From: Cristatella mucedo
Taxonomy: Eukaryota > Bryozoa > Phylactolaemata > Cristatellidae
Length of the DNA stretch: 60,000 nucleotides
Assembly: GCA_009760855.2 (NCBI GenBank)
Contig: WPIO01000024.1
Location: 2,705,001-2,765,000 of the forward strand
Reading direction: 5' to 3'
Of the stretch, positions 29,431-42,700 are shown one piece after another. The position numbers and the translations under genes are program-made. A model generated the notes under the pieces. It did not search any database. It was not told the DNA's origin and saw only the letters and a list, made by a program, of their open reading frames with translations. Position 1 is the stretch's first letter. Each line of letters starts with the position of its first letter.

Positions 29431-30402
29431 TCTGTTGATATACATTTGCAGCGTTACCAGCGCTTTGTCTGTCTAAATGTCTTGAGCTCGTTTGACTCAT
29501 GACTCCGTGGTCTGTTGAACTACGGATGGCCTAAAGGCCTTTGGTTTTTAGCTTTTGGCCTCCAGCTGAAGGCGGTTCCTGTAATAGATTGTTGCTCGCA
29601 GCCACAAGGAAAGTCGGGCGCTATTCCACCGAGCTGCTCGTGCATGTCATAGCTTGATAGCAAACACTGGGGAGGGTGGCTGCAGCAAGTTCGAAATTCG
29701 AAAATCGTGGGATAAAATAGCCAAACATGAGCGAGTTGGCTTGTAACAGCAGTAAAATAAAGATCTTACACCTAGTCCTAAAAACAAGGATAATTCAAGA
29801 GTGTTATCTGGAGAAACCCAAATGAAGCTAAGTAATACCGTGGCTGTGGGCATACAGACCGTTGTGGCAAGATCTGATCTAAAATGTTTGGGGATTATCC
29901 TGGAACGACATACAATTTCCAAGCCATGTTCCTTAGCGTGAGCTCATAGAAATCAAGTGTATATATAGTGCCCCAAGAGAACAAGTTTTCTAGGTACTTT
30001 AAATATGCTGGAAAGGAAGCTGTCTATTTAATATACATAATTGTAGCGTTTGTAAGCCACAAAAGATTATTCACGTTTGTGGAGCCAAAGCTGCAACAAA
30101 CAGGCAGCTTTTTAGCTTCTTAATATATATAAGCGTGGTTTCCAGCTGCTGCAGTACCTAACAGTTGATTCACCAGTTATGCAAACACTGATCAAGCAGT
30201 CACTCATGGACTGTACTTGGCGTAAATTGGAGTTCGCTTAGATTCCATTATAGTAGATAGCAAGGAAAATGGCTGCCATTCTGGTCGACCTCAGCAGTCA
30301 ATGATGTCGCATTCCTGGTGGACAGTTGCATGTCATAGATTTCATCACGTCGTCATGGTACTTGACCATCCACGTTGTTGACCAAGAGTGCTGCGTTTTG
30401 GT

Positions 30403-30778
30403 CTAAGCTAGATTTTGTACTTTGTCTGCCTTGTCCGAATTGCTCGTCACGTTAATTAGGCTAATTTCAGCTTTCGTCGAATCGCTATAAGACATTGAAA
30501 GGTTTTCTTTCATTTGCCCGCCGCTGGCTTGATCTATTTCAGCCGCAGGAGATTGCTTTTGGTTAGTTTTTGAGTCGAGTTCAGAAGGTGTTGGTGCCGT
30601 CATGGCTGTAGTGTGAGTTAAATTGGAGGCGTTTTGAGATAAAGCCATGGCAAAGCATTCGGGACTATTTGCCGTCGGGTTATCGTAGGCTGCGTCCCTG
30701 AGTCCCAGAGAACTGCTTACGGATATGTCGTCGTCAGGTTCTTCCGCTTTTGATAGAAGCTTGTTTAGTTCTGCTCCC
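30403..30778 (-). CDS. Terminal exon of the unknown - strand gene
   Basis: A 376-nt exon with a very strong acceptor (TTCTTTTTTTGCAG), phase 2, ending in TAG at 30405-30403. It encodes GAELNKLLSKAEEPDDDIS, then AAYDNPTANS and a Ser/Thr/Asn-rich tail ending DKVQNLA. Acidic clusters and many Ser residues suggest phosphorylation, but no domain is recognisable. Confidence 0.72.
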
Positions 30779-33700
30779 CTGCAAAAAAAGAAAAGAACGA
30801 GCTGTTAGGAAGTTCGGTAAGTGATCTTTAGGAAGTTTGGTAGAAGGATCTGCACGAGGAAAAGCGACGCTCTGGACAACTGCTAGACAATCTCCGATGC
30901 GAGACTTCCGAAGCGCTGCTGAGGATGGCAACTTGAAGGGTGACAACTAGAGAGGTACAAGTTGAGGCTAGCTGGATTTGGTCAAGTCCATCAAACGGGA
31001 AAGCATGGTAGACAATTACTTCCAAGTTGCCCAACTATGCACTTTCTTATATGTACGTGAACCTATGTGTGTATTTGTATGCCTACAGATACTGTCCGTT
31101 GCTTGCACCTGCCTGCTTGCTTGTAGCTAGTTGGAAGCAGGAATTCGCTACTGCCTCACGTGCGACAAAGGGACGGCATCAAGCCGACACTCTATTCACA
31201 GAGGCTGTTACCTAGAAGTTCCTAGGAGAGCTGCATTTGGGGTTTTTTGTTCCATTTCCAGAGTCAGCCGACGGAATAAAACCGCTTGAGCTTAAGTGCC
31301 TCGCAATACGCCAGTTTACTTCATCAAACGTGGACATAGTTTGGTTCAACCGTGACCTCCATAGGGGCCCAGGTTGTCTGGTGACCGTAGATCTACCGAT
31401 AAAAGTGAATGGGTTGCACTAAACTCTCTAGTATCCGCAAGTTTTTTAATTAGAAAAGTCCCGACAACCCGTAGCGCAAAATATGCCGGCCCTTGGCCAA
31501 CAATAAATGGATCTGCTATGGATCAATATAACTTAGCACCCGAGGAAGAGACTCCAGGAGGAGTGCACTCGGTTTTGACTTCCTAAATATTCAGTCCTAT
31601 CTTTCATTGTTCTGAGATTTGGTGCTTTTTCGGATTGTAAAAATGTATTAGCCATCTTATTCTTGTTGTCTATTGAGCATGCTACCACTTATCATTTGAC
31701 CGTCTTCCTTTGCAGCAAATGTAAAGTGCTTAGAAAGAGATAGAACACTCCGAGGGCACTAACAAACAACACACATCAAATGCATTATTATTATTATCGT
31801 TATTACTATCTGATTAAGTTACAATAATAACAATACTCTGGATAAAGTGCCCTCAGGTAATTCAATCTCTCTCTAGGCGCTTTACATTTGCTGCAAAGGA
31901 AACACAATAGAATGGTGAGTGGAAATATGTTTGATAAACAGCATGAATAATATGGTTAGGGGTGACATGCACAGGGTCAGCATGCAAGTATGGTCAGTGG
32001 CAGCATGCAACAGTGTCAGCAAGCATAAGAACACAAAGGACGAATCACAGGAACCCACTAAATGCTGTCATAAGTAGGTGCGCTTTTAATTTCCTTTTAA
32101 ATGTGGTCAAGTCAGGGGATGTCGTGACGCAAGTCGGGACTGAGTTCCAGGCTTTGGGAGCATATGAACTAAAGGCACGGTATCCAGATGATTTGAGCTA
32201 CGAGGGTAGTTCCTCTGCTGAAAGTGTCATAGAGATTTGTCAATGCAGTCCACGTACGGAACACTTTGGAGTCTCTTCTTGTGTACCGTGAGATGTATTA
32301 TGAAATCTTCAATGGCAGCAGAGCGTGATACCGTGAACGATCAAAAAAGAGTGGAGCGCTGCTACCATTCAGAGCCGAGCATTTACAATGGTAGAAAGAG
32401 ACGAGACGGGAAGGACGAGACGAGAAAAAGAAGGGGAAAGGGATAGGAAAGACAAAAGGACAGAGAAAAAAGAAAGAAAAAGGGGAAAGAGAAAGAAGGG
32501 CTGGCGCACAGTGAGCTAGAGAGATCTGACGTGCAAAGCATGGCGGACTTATAATAGCTACTAGTATAAGAGTCAATCTAATTGACGGACCAGCGGGGAC
32601 AGCGAAGGCCATGTGAATGGCATGCGCCTAAGGTGTTTTTTTATATGTAAGTTACGTATAGCTCCTGTTAGAGAGCATCGTGAACCAATGGCTAGCCGAA
32701 GGCCTCTGCTCTGTAATTGGCAGCTTCAAACGACACCGATGGCTACAATATCAACACTATAACAACCGAAGCACACGGCCGTAGCGAAAATGGTGACGGA
32801 CGGTGAATGAAAATGGTGACTGACGAAAGTGGTGACAGACAGCACTGTACGGTCCTCCTCATCCGGGAAGCCGAGAGCTTTCTGGCTGGTGCAATCCATC
32901 GAGGATCGATCTGTTGGTGGTGCGCAACTAAGTGGCGAATATTAAAAAGCCTTCGAGTGTGGGTTTTCAAAAAAGGCGATTGACCGGAAGCTGGGAGACC
33001 CGAGCTGTGACTAGAGTGAGCCCGGCTGCCATTTCCTGAGTAAGAAAGGAGAAGGAGTGGCTGGCTCAAGCACAGTCAGTAGCAGAGCAGCGTGGCTTCT
33101 GGCACTCCGATAGCCGGTGCGCTCGCGAGGACTAATCTCTTTCCCTCTGAAAGCTCGAGTATAGAGCTCGCTTCATAGCTGACATCCACTGAACAGCGCA
33201 ATGGACGCCAAGTCTCTTCTGCAGCTATATAAAGGATACTGTTAATCAGCTAACTTTTAAGTTACAGCTGGCGCTGCGATTCGCTAGCGATCTCATAGGG
33301 ATCCCAAGGAAGCAGATACGGTTCATTCGTTTCAAGTCGTCAGCAAATCAGATGAAAGAAGACTGCATTTGTAATGGTGGCGTGGGCAGCAGCCCGAGCG
33401 CTTTCGACATGCTCGCATTCTTACCAGTAATCCAATGCCTTACGACGCATCATGCTGTTCACGTGCCGCCTGTAAAATGCCAGATTTGAGGTCGTGCGGG
33501 TTTGCAGTTGAGGCTATTAATAACGGGTGCAGGAAAAAGTATTCTAGAATAGCGGGCCGTAGCTTTTTGAAATTCAAGCAAATGCTCACTCCTCGATCTT
33601 TCGCATGACTTCCTGACTGGCGCTTCGCTTAAGGCTCATCGCCCCGCCGGCGAGAATCAACCTAAAACGACGGCGTTGGAGTTGATTTTTTCCGTACTCG

Positions 33701-36700
33701 GAGGAGTAAACACGACCGTAAATCGAAAAATGGTTTCCCAGAGTTTTTTGTCATCGACGCTAAGCGCCGTGGCTAGTCATAGGATTTTCATGACTTGGCG
33801 ATTATTCTTCGCAACCGTGGTGACCAGCGGCTCACGCGGGGCACGCCAACCGAAGGGCTGACGTTTGCACCACCAAAATAGCTTCTCCGGCCGTACCGAG
33901 ACTGTTTCCGGCTGGGCTAGACGAACCGTCTAGCGGGCGCTGCCTCTCGCCTCCTTTGCCGATAGCCGCCAGAGCACCTGCCCAGCACACCGCACAGTGG
34001 GCTCGGCGTAACCGTCCGTTACCCAATTTGAAGGCTAATGACAGCTACATTTAGGTTAGACTCAGGACATTCGACAAGCCCTCGTCTTTCGGCACCACCT
34101 ACCTGTTCGACGTTACTGGCCGCTACAGCAGCTGTTAATGACATTGCTGCGGACTGCAACGAAGCTTCGGCACGAAGCCAGGCTGAGGCCTTTTCCTCAC
34201 ACTTTCGCATATTTATCTGCTTGCCTGCTGTTTTATCATCCCTTGTCTGGGAGAGTTACCTGACTGTCGTCGGCTAGTGACTTTCCCGTGTGCCAGGACG
34301 CAGCCTCATCGCCACACAAAGGCGGCAGGCCTTCGAGCCATGATCTCTGACAGGGATATAAGGATTCTAATAATATTAATACATTTGTATAGCACCTTCA
34401 GATAACTTAATCTCTGTGTAGGCACTTTACATACGGTGCCAAGGAAGCATAGTCAATGATTAGTGTTAGCAAGCTCAATGACAACAAGCCTAACGTGGTT
34501 ATAGGTGACATGCGCAGGGTTCATGCAAATATAGTTAGTAGCTGCATATACAGTGCCAGCACACACACAAGAAGATTGCTTTCTAGAGAAGGACCGCAGA
34601 AACGCGCACAGCGGGAGTGCACTATGCCGCATTGTTTTGAATGCTGGGATTGAGCTCAACGAGTCGCATGGAGCTCACAAACTCTGCCTCAATGGCGTAG
34701 TCAGGAATATGACATCAAGATAATTTAACCTCGATGTGCGTGCTGCAAGGTCAAATGCTTATCACGAATTCGGCTCGGAAAAGCTGTATAAATCCTCAAA
34801 GAACCTGTTATCTGAACTTTCATTTTAGCTGTCATCTCTTTAAATCTTCTAACAGTCTTGAGCTACGTGCCGGGCATTGTATCTATAGAACAAGAACAAT
34901 GAATATCAAACATCTATAGGCTGAGCAAAAAGCAGTGATACCCTATGCCCGCCGTTTGGCCTCTTCAAGCATGTCCTAAATATAATGTAGTAATAATCAC
35001 AAGACTTTCGTAGAGCTCCCTAAGATTTAAAGATCTCTTTCTAGGCGCTGTATAATTACCATTTTACCCACTTTAAAATTTTAACGCGCTATGATTGGCC
35101 CTCTGTAAACCTGCTCAAAAAGTGGGCGCCGGAAGCTATATTAGTCTTTCTAGCCCATCTAATTAGAAGAGGTCACTTTTATTCGAGAAAACCACTGACA
35201 AGGGTACGCCGACTAGCCTCCAGACTTATTTGTGCCCGTACTTAATATTCATTAATTTCATTAAAAGGAACTCTTTTTAGCATGGCTGCTTCCACTCAGT
35301 AATTATAGCAACCGCCCTGAAGGTGCTGCGGGGCTTTCAGGATGAGGGCGGGGGCTCGAGGCCCAATAGTTATAGATATACTGCTCATTCGCTTCACTGC
35401 AGACCCAGGCTAGAGCAACCAGGAATGAGCTGGCTGAAAGCTAGCATCTTTGGGAGACTTGACGCAGTTAGTAACAGCAGGTCTTCACTGTGCAACAGTA
35501 GCGGATTTAAAAAAGTAAATTTACGACCAATTCCTTAACTGCAGGGTCACCCTAAGAGGCCAAAATTGCACTAGAGCTCTAAAGAGGCGCCGCATGAAAT
35601 TTCCTTTTCCCTCCGGGCCCAGTGGCACCACTGAGAAAAACCGTTAAGCTCTTCCTGAACTGAAATTAACAGGCCTAAAATTGCTAAAATATCCTTTGCA
35701 ATTCTTTGACTTATTTTAAATAAAAATAATGGTCTTTAAAATTAAAATTAAAATTAAGTAAAATAATAAAGGCAGTTGATTAAATATTAAATTTCTTGAA
35801 CGAGTCTGGGACTCGGCTAGCCAAAGTAGTGTGGGCATGGCATCGATGCCTTCTTTTTCAGCCCCCAATCGCACTCGCGCCGCTCCGCCCGCCCAAGGGC
35901 GAACTGCGTGAGAGCGCCTGACGCTGACCAGCGAAATTGAGAGGACGCGTCACCGCTAGGATCAAGGCGTGCACCCGCTCGGTCACGTGCGCCCACGCAA
36001 GAGGACGAAAGGAGCTCACAACCGCTGTTCGCTGCGATGCCCGCTTCGTCGCGGGTTAAATGCGCGCCATCTTGTTGTGTTGTGAGGCTCGTCGTCGCGT
36101 CGCTTGTTTTCGGAGCGCGCGCCCTCGACTGGCGTTCACCTCGATCGTTGCACCTATTGCACACGTCATTACATGCTACGCGACTGGATGCCACCGCCAC
36201 AGTGACGCCGAAGTACGACGGGCTGTCCAGCCTCTCTAAGCAATGGCTGCAAAGGCGCATTCTAGGATAGGAAAGGCAGAGCCACCACTGTAAAAGAGCG
36301 CCACCCGAAAACACCTAAAAATATGAGAGCTCAATGCCAGTCGACTCGCTTCCCGGAGTCATTGCAGTTCCGTGACGGAAGAGAACGCTGCGCCATCTTG
36401 TCAAGTGGCGGACGGAAGGACAGACTGTCTCGCTTAGTTTAGCAGTGATCGTTACGTACTTGCAGAGTTATCGCTGACTCTAAGCGAAATCTACCCACAG
36501 CAAGAGCGGCACCAGAATGCATCGAATGCATCGTCGTTCGAACAGTCTAAGAAAAAAGCTGTGCATTCTCTCTCATGGCCGAGAAGCCGCGGCCGAGAAA
36601 AGTAAAATAAAGGTCGGCCGATGCAATAGCTTCTTTCGCCTTAGCGGCTATCGCCCGGCTTACAGCAGGCGACAATGTATTGTCTGCCTCATGACTTGAA

Positions 36701-39700
36701 CTCACGACCCGGGTCCAAGTGCGAACACCTTACCCGGCGCTACTTCTCAGGGGCCCTAGTAGCCACTCCAAAAGGGCCTCCGTGGGTCTCCATGATGGTT
36801 GTGGCAAAGAAATGTTTCGGTGTGCCGGCGAGCCCAGTGTCAATATTCGAATCGTGCATACATAGAAACACAAGCCGCAAATACTAAATCAGGAGGAGGA
36901 AGCCCCCAGAAACGCAGTCGACAAGTGAGTAACAAATGACGGAGCTACCGCTAACGGTGGCGGAGGAACGGAGAAGAACCGGGGCAGAGTGTGAACTCGA
37001 GATGAGAAGAGCGACGTGAATGAAGGGTGAAGGAAGGAAGGAATGCGGCGGCGTCAGGTTGGACGTGCGACGATCGTAGTAGGGAAGTGTCCAACCTGAC
37101 CGGCTGTCGGCACTCGGAGCTAAGTATTGCCCAGCGAGTTCCGCCAGCCGCCGCCGCCGCTTCGCTATTGCTTATCGTTGTCTAGCCCGTGCGGATAGCT
37201 GAGAGTGGGCGGCGAGTGTGAGCCGAGGTAAAGCCGGAGACAAGCTTCGGAGACACGCGCCGCCACCTGCCGTGGAGCGGTGCAACGGGGCGCGTGAGGG
37301 GCGCACGTGCGCTCGAGGTTGAGATAAGTGAACGAGTCTCCGAGTGACGATCGCTAATTTGGCACGGGGTATCTGTTTCTGAATGATGGAGGAAACTATG
37401 CGAACAAAGCTTTCAATGATGCTTCGATTGGCTTAGCACCTCTCCGAAACCGCGTTGTTCGCTTGGCATTCTTGTTGAGCCGCGCTCCGGTGATCGCCGT
37501 TCTTAGATGCTGAATTTAAACTGGCTCCCGCTCATTAAAAAAAAAGAAATTTTTAACGTTGCCTCAAATGCCAATGGAATACCTGAAGTCCAAGAAAAAT
37601 GAGAGCGTGAATTTCCTGAAAATAACTGTCGTCCCAGGTTTATCACGCTGGCTCCCTTCGCTCTTGGCTGCAAAGTATGCGACTAGCTGTAACTACCTCG
37701 AGGCTCTTAAGCATCCACCCCTAGTGGTCTAGTGAATCCAGAGCTCTCGCTGCCGTGGCCGGAGCTCGATTCCCCGCTAGGGAAGTTTTGCCCCCCCACA
37801 GATCTTAACCCAGGGGTAAGGTTCTCTCGCTCTTCACGATGCGGGTCGTGGGTTCGAGTCCGGCAGTGGTCGGTCCTTTGTTGATCCACTACAGGAAGTG
37901 GTGATAGGCATGAAGGCTCTTCTGCGGCTATATATAAATGAGGCTGTTAAATCAGCTTACCTTTGAGATTTTGTCTTGAGAGAGAGAGCTAATTATGCAA
38001 ATGAGGCCGAGTGCTGGAAGACTGTGGAGCTATTTCTAACCTCTGTTTAATCAAACCTCAGTCTTCCCACGGAGATTAGTGCAGACTATTGGTGGAGAGC
38101 CCAAAGCTCAGGGCTGCCCGAACTCTGATTGGTCGGATTGCTCTCTCACACACGTGTGCTCATTCCTTGCGGCAGCATTGATGTTGAGCGACGGTTTTTT
38201 AATTCACAACGACTTAGTGGTTGATAACAGACGCTTTCTAAAGTTAGAAAACATAAGTAACCTGTAGTTTATCAGGTCAAATTGTTTTACCTTTATTGAA
38301 ACTGGACATCTATGCACTTTTTAAGCCTTTTCATGACATGCCTGCCGATGAAATTTTCAAGTTCAACAATATCGTTCACGGGAGCTACGCTAGAGATTAA
38401 TGATTTACCTATAAGCTTAATAACCAAAATTTTCTGGGCTAAACTCTATGACAATTTTGCATGCGTTAATTAGGATATTTTTGCCTGTTTTGCATAGATT
38501 AAAGCCGTTTTTGCATGTATTCAGTCTCACCGTGCTTTTAAATGCACGCTCAAAATCCCTTTAAAAGCCGGTGAGCCCATGTCATTTTAGAAATTTCCAT
38601 GTTGCACAATTAAATCTTTAAAGAAGTGCAAACTTGAAAGCGTCCGCAGAGCTTCCAAGGAGCACTAACCTTAATCCAATATTCAAAGATCACAGTGTTA
38701 AACTTAAGTTAACGTGATTCAATTTCTTTCTGAATATACTGATGACACTAATAGAAAAGAAAGCCACGTCTTTTGCATAGCACTCCAAGAGAAGTTAATA
38801 CTTATACAGCCTCTATACAACTCGTGGCAAGAGAAGAAAAAACCAATAGTCGATAAAAAGCACTCCACCGTGCCTAAGCAAGCATGCACAAGGCCACACG
38901 AATCTAGCTTAAAAAAGCTCGCTACAAGCACGAACGCACGAACACGCAAACGATTCGTGGCCGTTGTTTAGTAAGACCCCACCCACCCCCTCGGTTGGTA
39001 AAAACACTCAATTATAAACATTTAAGCAAAACACACAAGAAAATCAAGGTAGATCAGCGGGATGCTCAGAAAAGCACGTCGCTATGTCCCTTAGTCACGC
39101 CGTGCAGAGTTTCATAACATATACTACTGCGCAAAAGGACAATTAACTCAAACGAAGCAAAGTCCAAAAATACAACAAGTAAACGATTATCAAACTAGTT
39201 TGACCAAGATTATGAAGAAGCAAAATTAAAATCAGAGAAATTGACGAGCTAGTCGAACGATGGAACGTCCAAACGCAACTATAGGTTCTCCAAATTCTTG
39301 TCGGATTATGTACAGAATAAGCCATTTTGAGTTTGACTGGCGGTAGGAAGTCGCTGGTCTCTGGCATAGTAGTTTTACGAGCTTAGTTAGCCGAAGTTTT
39401 ATTTACGTTAGAAGGAGGCAGGTGCACGGAGAAAAAGCTCTTTTAAATGCCTCTGCCAGTCATTCTTTTTCAGAGTTTTGGAGAGCCTGTACATACAAGA
39501 ACACTTACGTTTCAGATACCGCAGAAATAGCATCTTGTGACGTACTCGGCAAAAGGGATGCCGAAATAGCCTGACTGTCTAGTCCATTCATGAACTCTTC
39601 TAGCGTCCTGCAATATAAAAGGGGTCAGCAGCTTAAGGTCAAAATAGGAATACTCGATAACATGCTAGTTTTCTGATTAAATATAGAAGAGTTCTAAATA

Positions 39701-42700
39701 TTGGTACATGATTGTTGTTCACTGGCACGAGAGCTTGTCTGTTTTTGTTGCGATCTTAGAATCTCGCCTCTCAAAGCAAGGGGAATGGGATAAACCGGAT
39801 ACACATCTCACTTGCTTTGCGACGATTCAATATTTTACTTTTATAAGAAAAAGGCTAGGTAGGTAGGATATGGAGTCCGGTTTTCCATATATGAGGAAAC
39901 GCTCCCTAACCGGACAAAATGGCCATTTTTTGACAAAATGGCTAATAAAAATGGTTTTCTTCCAATTTGGTAGTAGAGCAATTCTCCTTTTGATTTCTAC
40001 ATTTCTAACACAATTTCATAAGTAGAGCTTATCTTCTTCAGCTTTTAACTTGACCTCTGCATTTAACTTAACTGCAACGAATCTGATATCTAAGAAATGC
40101 GAACGGTTTCCAGATTACGAGTACAATTTATCCTCATAAAAAATGGGCTGTGCTACACGCAACTGAGAGTAACTAATTACACCTATGGAAAAATAGATCG
40201 ATATGCTGTCTTAAGACAAGGTAATCAAGGTCGGCTGACTCGACAGTGTTAGTGCTGCAAAAAAGCTTCAGCTGCTGTCAGCTTATCAGCTATTCTCCTG
40301 CTAAAGGAACCCATGATCTTAGTTCGAGCAAGCTTTTTCTTGGCTAAGACCTAGGAGCGCGTCTATAAAGCATCGGCAAATTGGTAGTTCTGGCTACAGT
40401 GAGTGATGAATTTAAGCTCTGTATAACGTCTAGTGCTGCTTGTTGATGCGAAGCTAAAGATTGCTAGCTAGGCACTAGCTGTAAAGCATCCACTAAAGTC
40501 AAGGCTGCCGAATTGTTTCACAATGCTGTTGACTTGCTCCATGCTCCTTCCAGATTGCTCCATGCTGCTTCCGGCTTGCTCCAGGATGCTTCCAGATCGC
40601 TGCAGGATGCTGCTGGCTAGCTCCAGGAAACCGCATTGAGCATACACACCGGAATTTAGGCATTTATACCAAGAAGTGTCATACGTTCCAAAATTATCTA
40701 CGCATTTATATAGGCTTTCAATTTTGAAAATATTAAGTTTGAGTTATCAGGACAGTCGGGGAAGCAGCAAGCAGCAAATACTTAGCATCGAAGTAACAGT
40801 GCAGCACAGGACCTCGGACAGGATTTGCCGAAGTCGGCAGATGAGAGGGTGCTGTTCAAGAATTATGGAAGTGAGTTGCCCTGTCTAGGACCAGCAGTAG
40901 CTACTGTCACAAATAGTATTGAAGGAAAGAGAAATATAATCTACTCTCCTTAGAGGACCCGAGGGCGCGAGGAGGGGGAGACTAGTGAAATAGTTCAACT
41001 AAGCGTGAAGGATGTAAATGATCCAAGCCGGCTTTACGGCTAAATGTAAGAGTTTCGCTTTGCATTCGTTGATCAAAAGGAAGCCGCAGACACGCCTTTA
41101 TCAAAGAAAAAGATAGCTAATTGTTTTTGGATCCACAAACTATCACAGGATTCGTTTGATCACCTGGTGCAATGGCTTAATCGAATGTTTGCCTGCCCTG
41201 CCAACATAGACTTATAAGATTGTCTATAGAGAAGCAAGAGAATACGTAAGACCTTCAGCCAGCCACTGTGGTAAGTGATCTCTATTTGAGGACATGCATA
41301 TTAAACACAAAGTGCCGCTATGAGAGGCTGTCATCTGAATCAAGGTTTTTAGCCTCGAGTAGTTGCTCAAGAGGAAGTCCAAATAACCCCTATTGGATGG
41401 GTGTGGTAATATTGCTACTACAATTAGGCGAGCAAAGTAACTTTAAACAGAAACAGTATCGGGCAAACGATGTGGAGGAGTTCGGGGGGCAAGAGAAAGA
41501 GTGCCTGTTACTTGGGTTCCCTGGATCGCAATCGAGGCTATTAATGAGTGAATGCATGAATCCGACGATGGTGTCATGGAGGTGCACACTCGTGCACATA
41601 GGTCAACTGAGAAGGCCGCAAAACTTCTAGCTATGCAATCGATATCAGGGGAATCGAACCGTGTAGCTTCATAACTACCGAAAATCTGCCATCCCGAGAG
41701 TTTTGTTAGAGTCTGACAGGCGAGACTACTGCTCGAGAGCGAAAAAGAAGACAAGGCGTTCAGACTAAGCTTCAGAATGTGGAAATGAAGGCCGACTTTG
41801 AATCCTATTTCAGATCTAGTCTTTTACCTGTATTTTTGGCAGGTCGTGTGATTAGTACACGTAGATGTGTTTTCAATGTACCATGTCGGTTCACAATGCA
41901 CAAACCTCTAAGGATTATGCACGAGAAAGGTATATATTTGCCTGCTGCAGTTAAGCGATCCGATCGCCCATCGAAATATGTCTGGCAAGGCCTTGTGAGT
42001 GATATGAGAATGGTGACAATATAGTTATAATATAATTCACCTGTATAGCACCCCAGTAGATCTTAATTCAGGCGCTTCACGTACGATTCGAGGCTCGAGG
42101 CTCGAGCCCACGACCTCGACCTGACGTTGGTCGGCGCGAGCACCTTAACTAACGGGCCAAGAAAACAAGAGAATCGCAAGGGAAGAGGTTCTCAGGGCAC
42201 CATCCACTGTCATTTCGTAGTTTATTGAGTAGGAGCATTATATAGGCAGTGATTTACAAGCATGTATTGCATTAGGCGCTAATAATTTTGACCATAGTTA
42301 GCTAGCTTTCACGATAGAAGTTATTAGCTAGAGATTATGCAGGGGAGTCTGCATTGCCAAGCTATCAGCCCTCCTCTTGCACTCGTCTCATTGCAATTAC
42401 ACCCCTCAATGTCCAACGTTTGAGGCTGCCCCTAGTAACCTCATCTTAAATTTCACCTCCAAACCTGAAAATACTGCTAGTCCTCTGGCTGATTTTCTCA
42501 GTGTTCTCCTTCTGAGATTTATGAGACTGAAACATCAGCCGAAGCGAACTTGTAGATAGGACGACGACGTACGGCTGTCATTAAATACTTATTTCTCTAT
42601 AACATCTAATACGTTCCTTGCTGCATCTTGGAGCCGTGTAGCATCTGCGATGCTAGTGCTATCCGCCCTCATTTTTTGGTTTGGGGGTCGCCATGCTGGT

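Larger units (their letters stand above)
28851..29440 (+). other. Putative Kelch 3' untranslated region
   Basis: From the stop codon to shortly after the AATAAA at 29406. No repeats recognised inside it. From about 29440 to 30402 lies the putative 3' untranslated region of the convergent gene, with a short decayed LINE-A tail at about 29960-30020. Confidence 0.45.

Noticed and set aside
35817-36314. A 165-codon - strand open frame
   Set aside because: GC-rich composition explains the lack of stops; several frames are open at once, no domain is visible and no splice sites fit the neighbouring exons.
41268-41754. Overlapping + and - strand frames of about 100-120 codons
   Set aside because: They contradict each other, show no domain, and the - strand gene's exons on either side join in phase without them.
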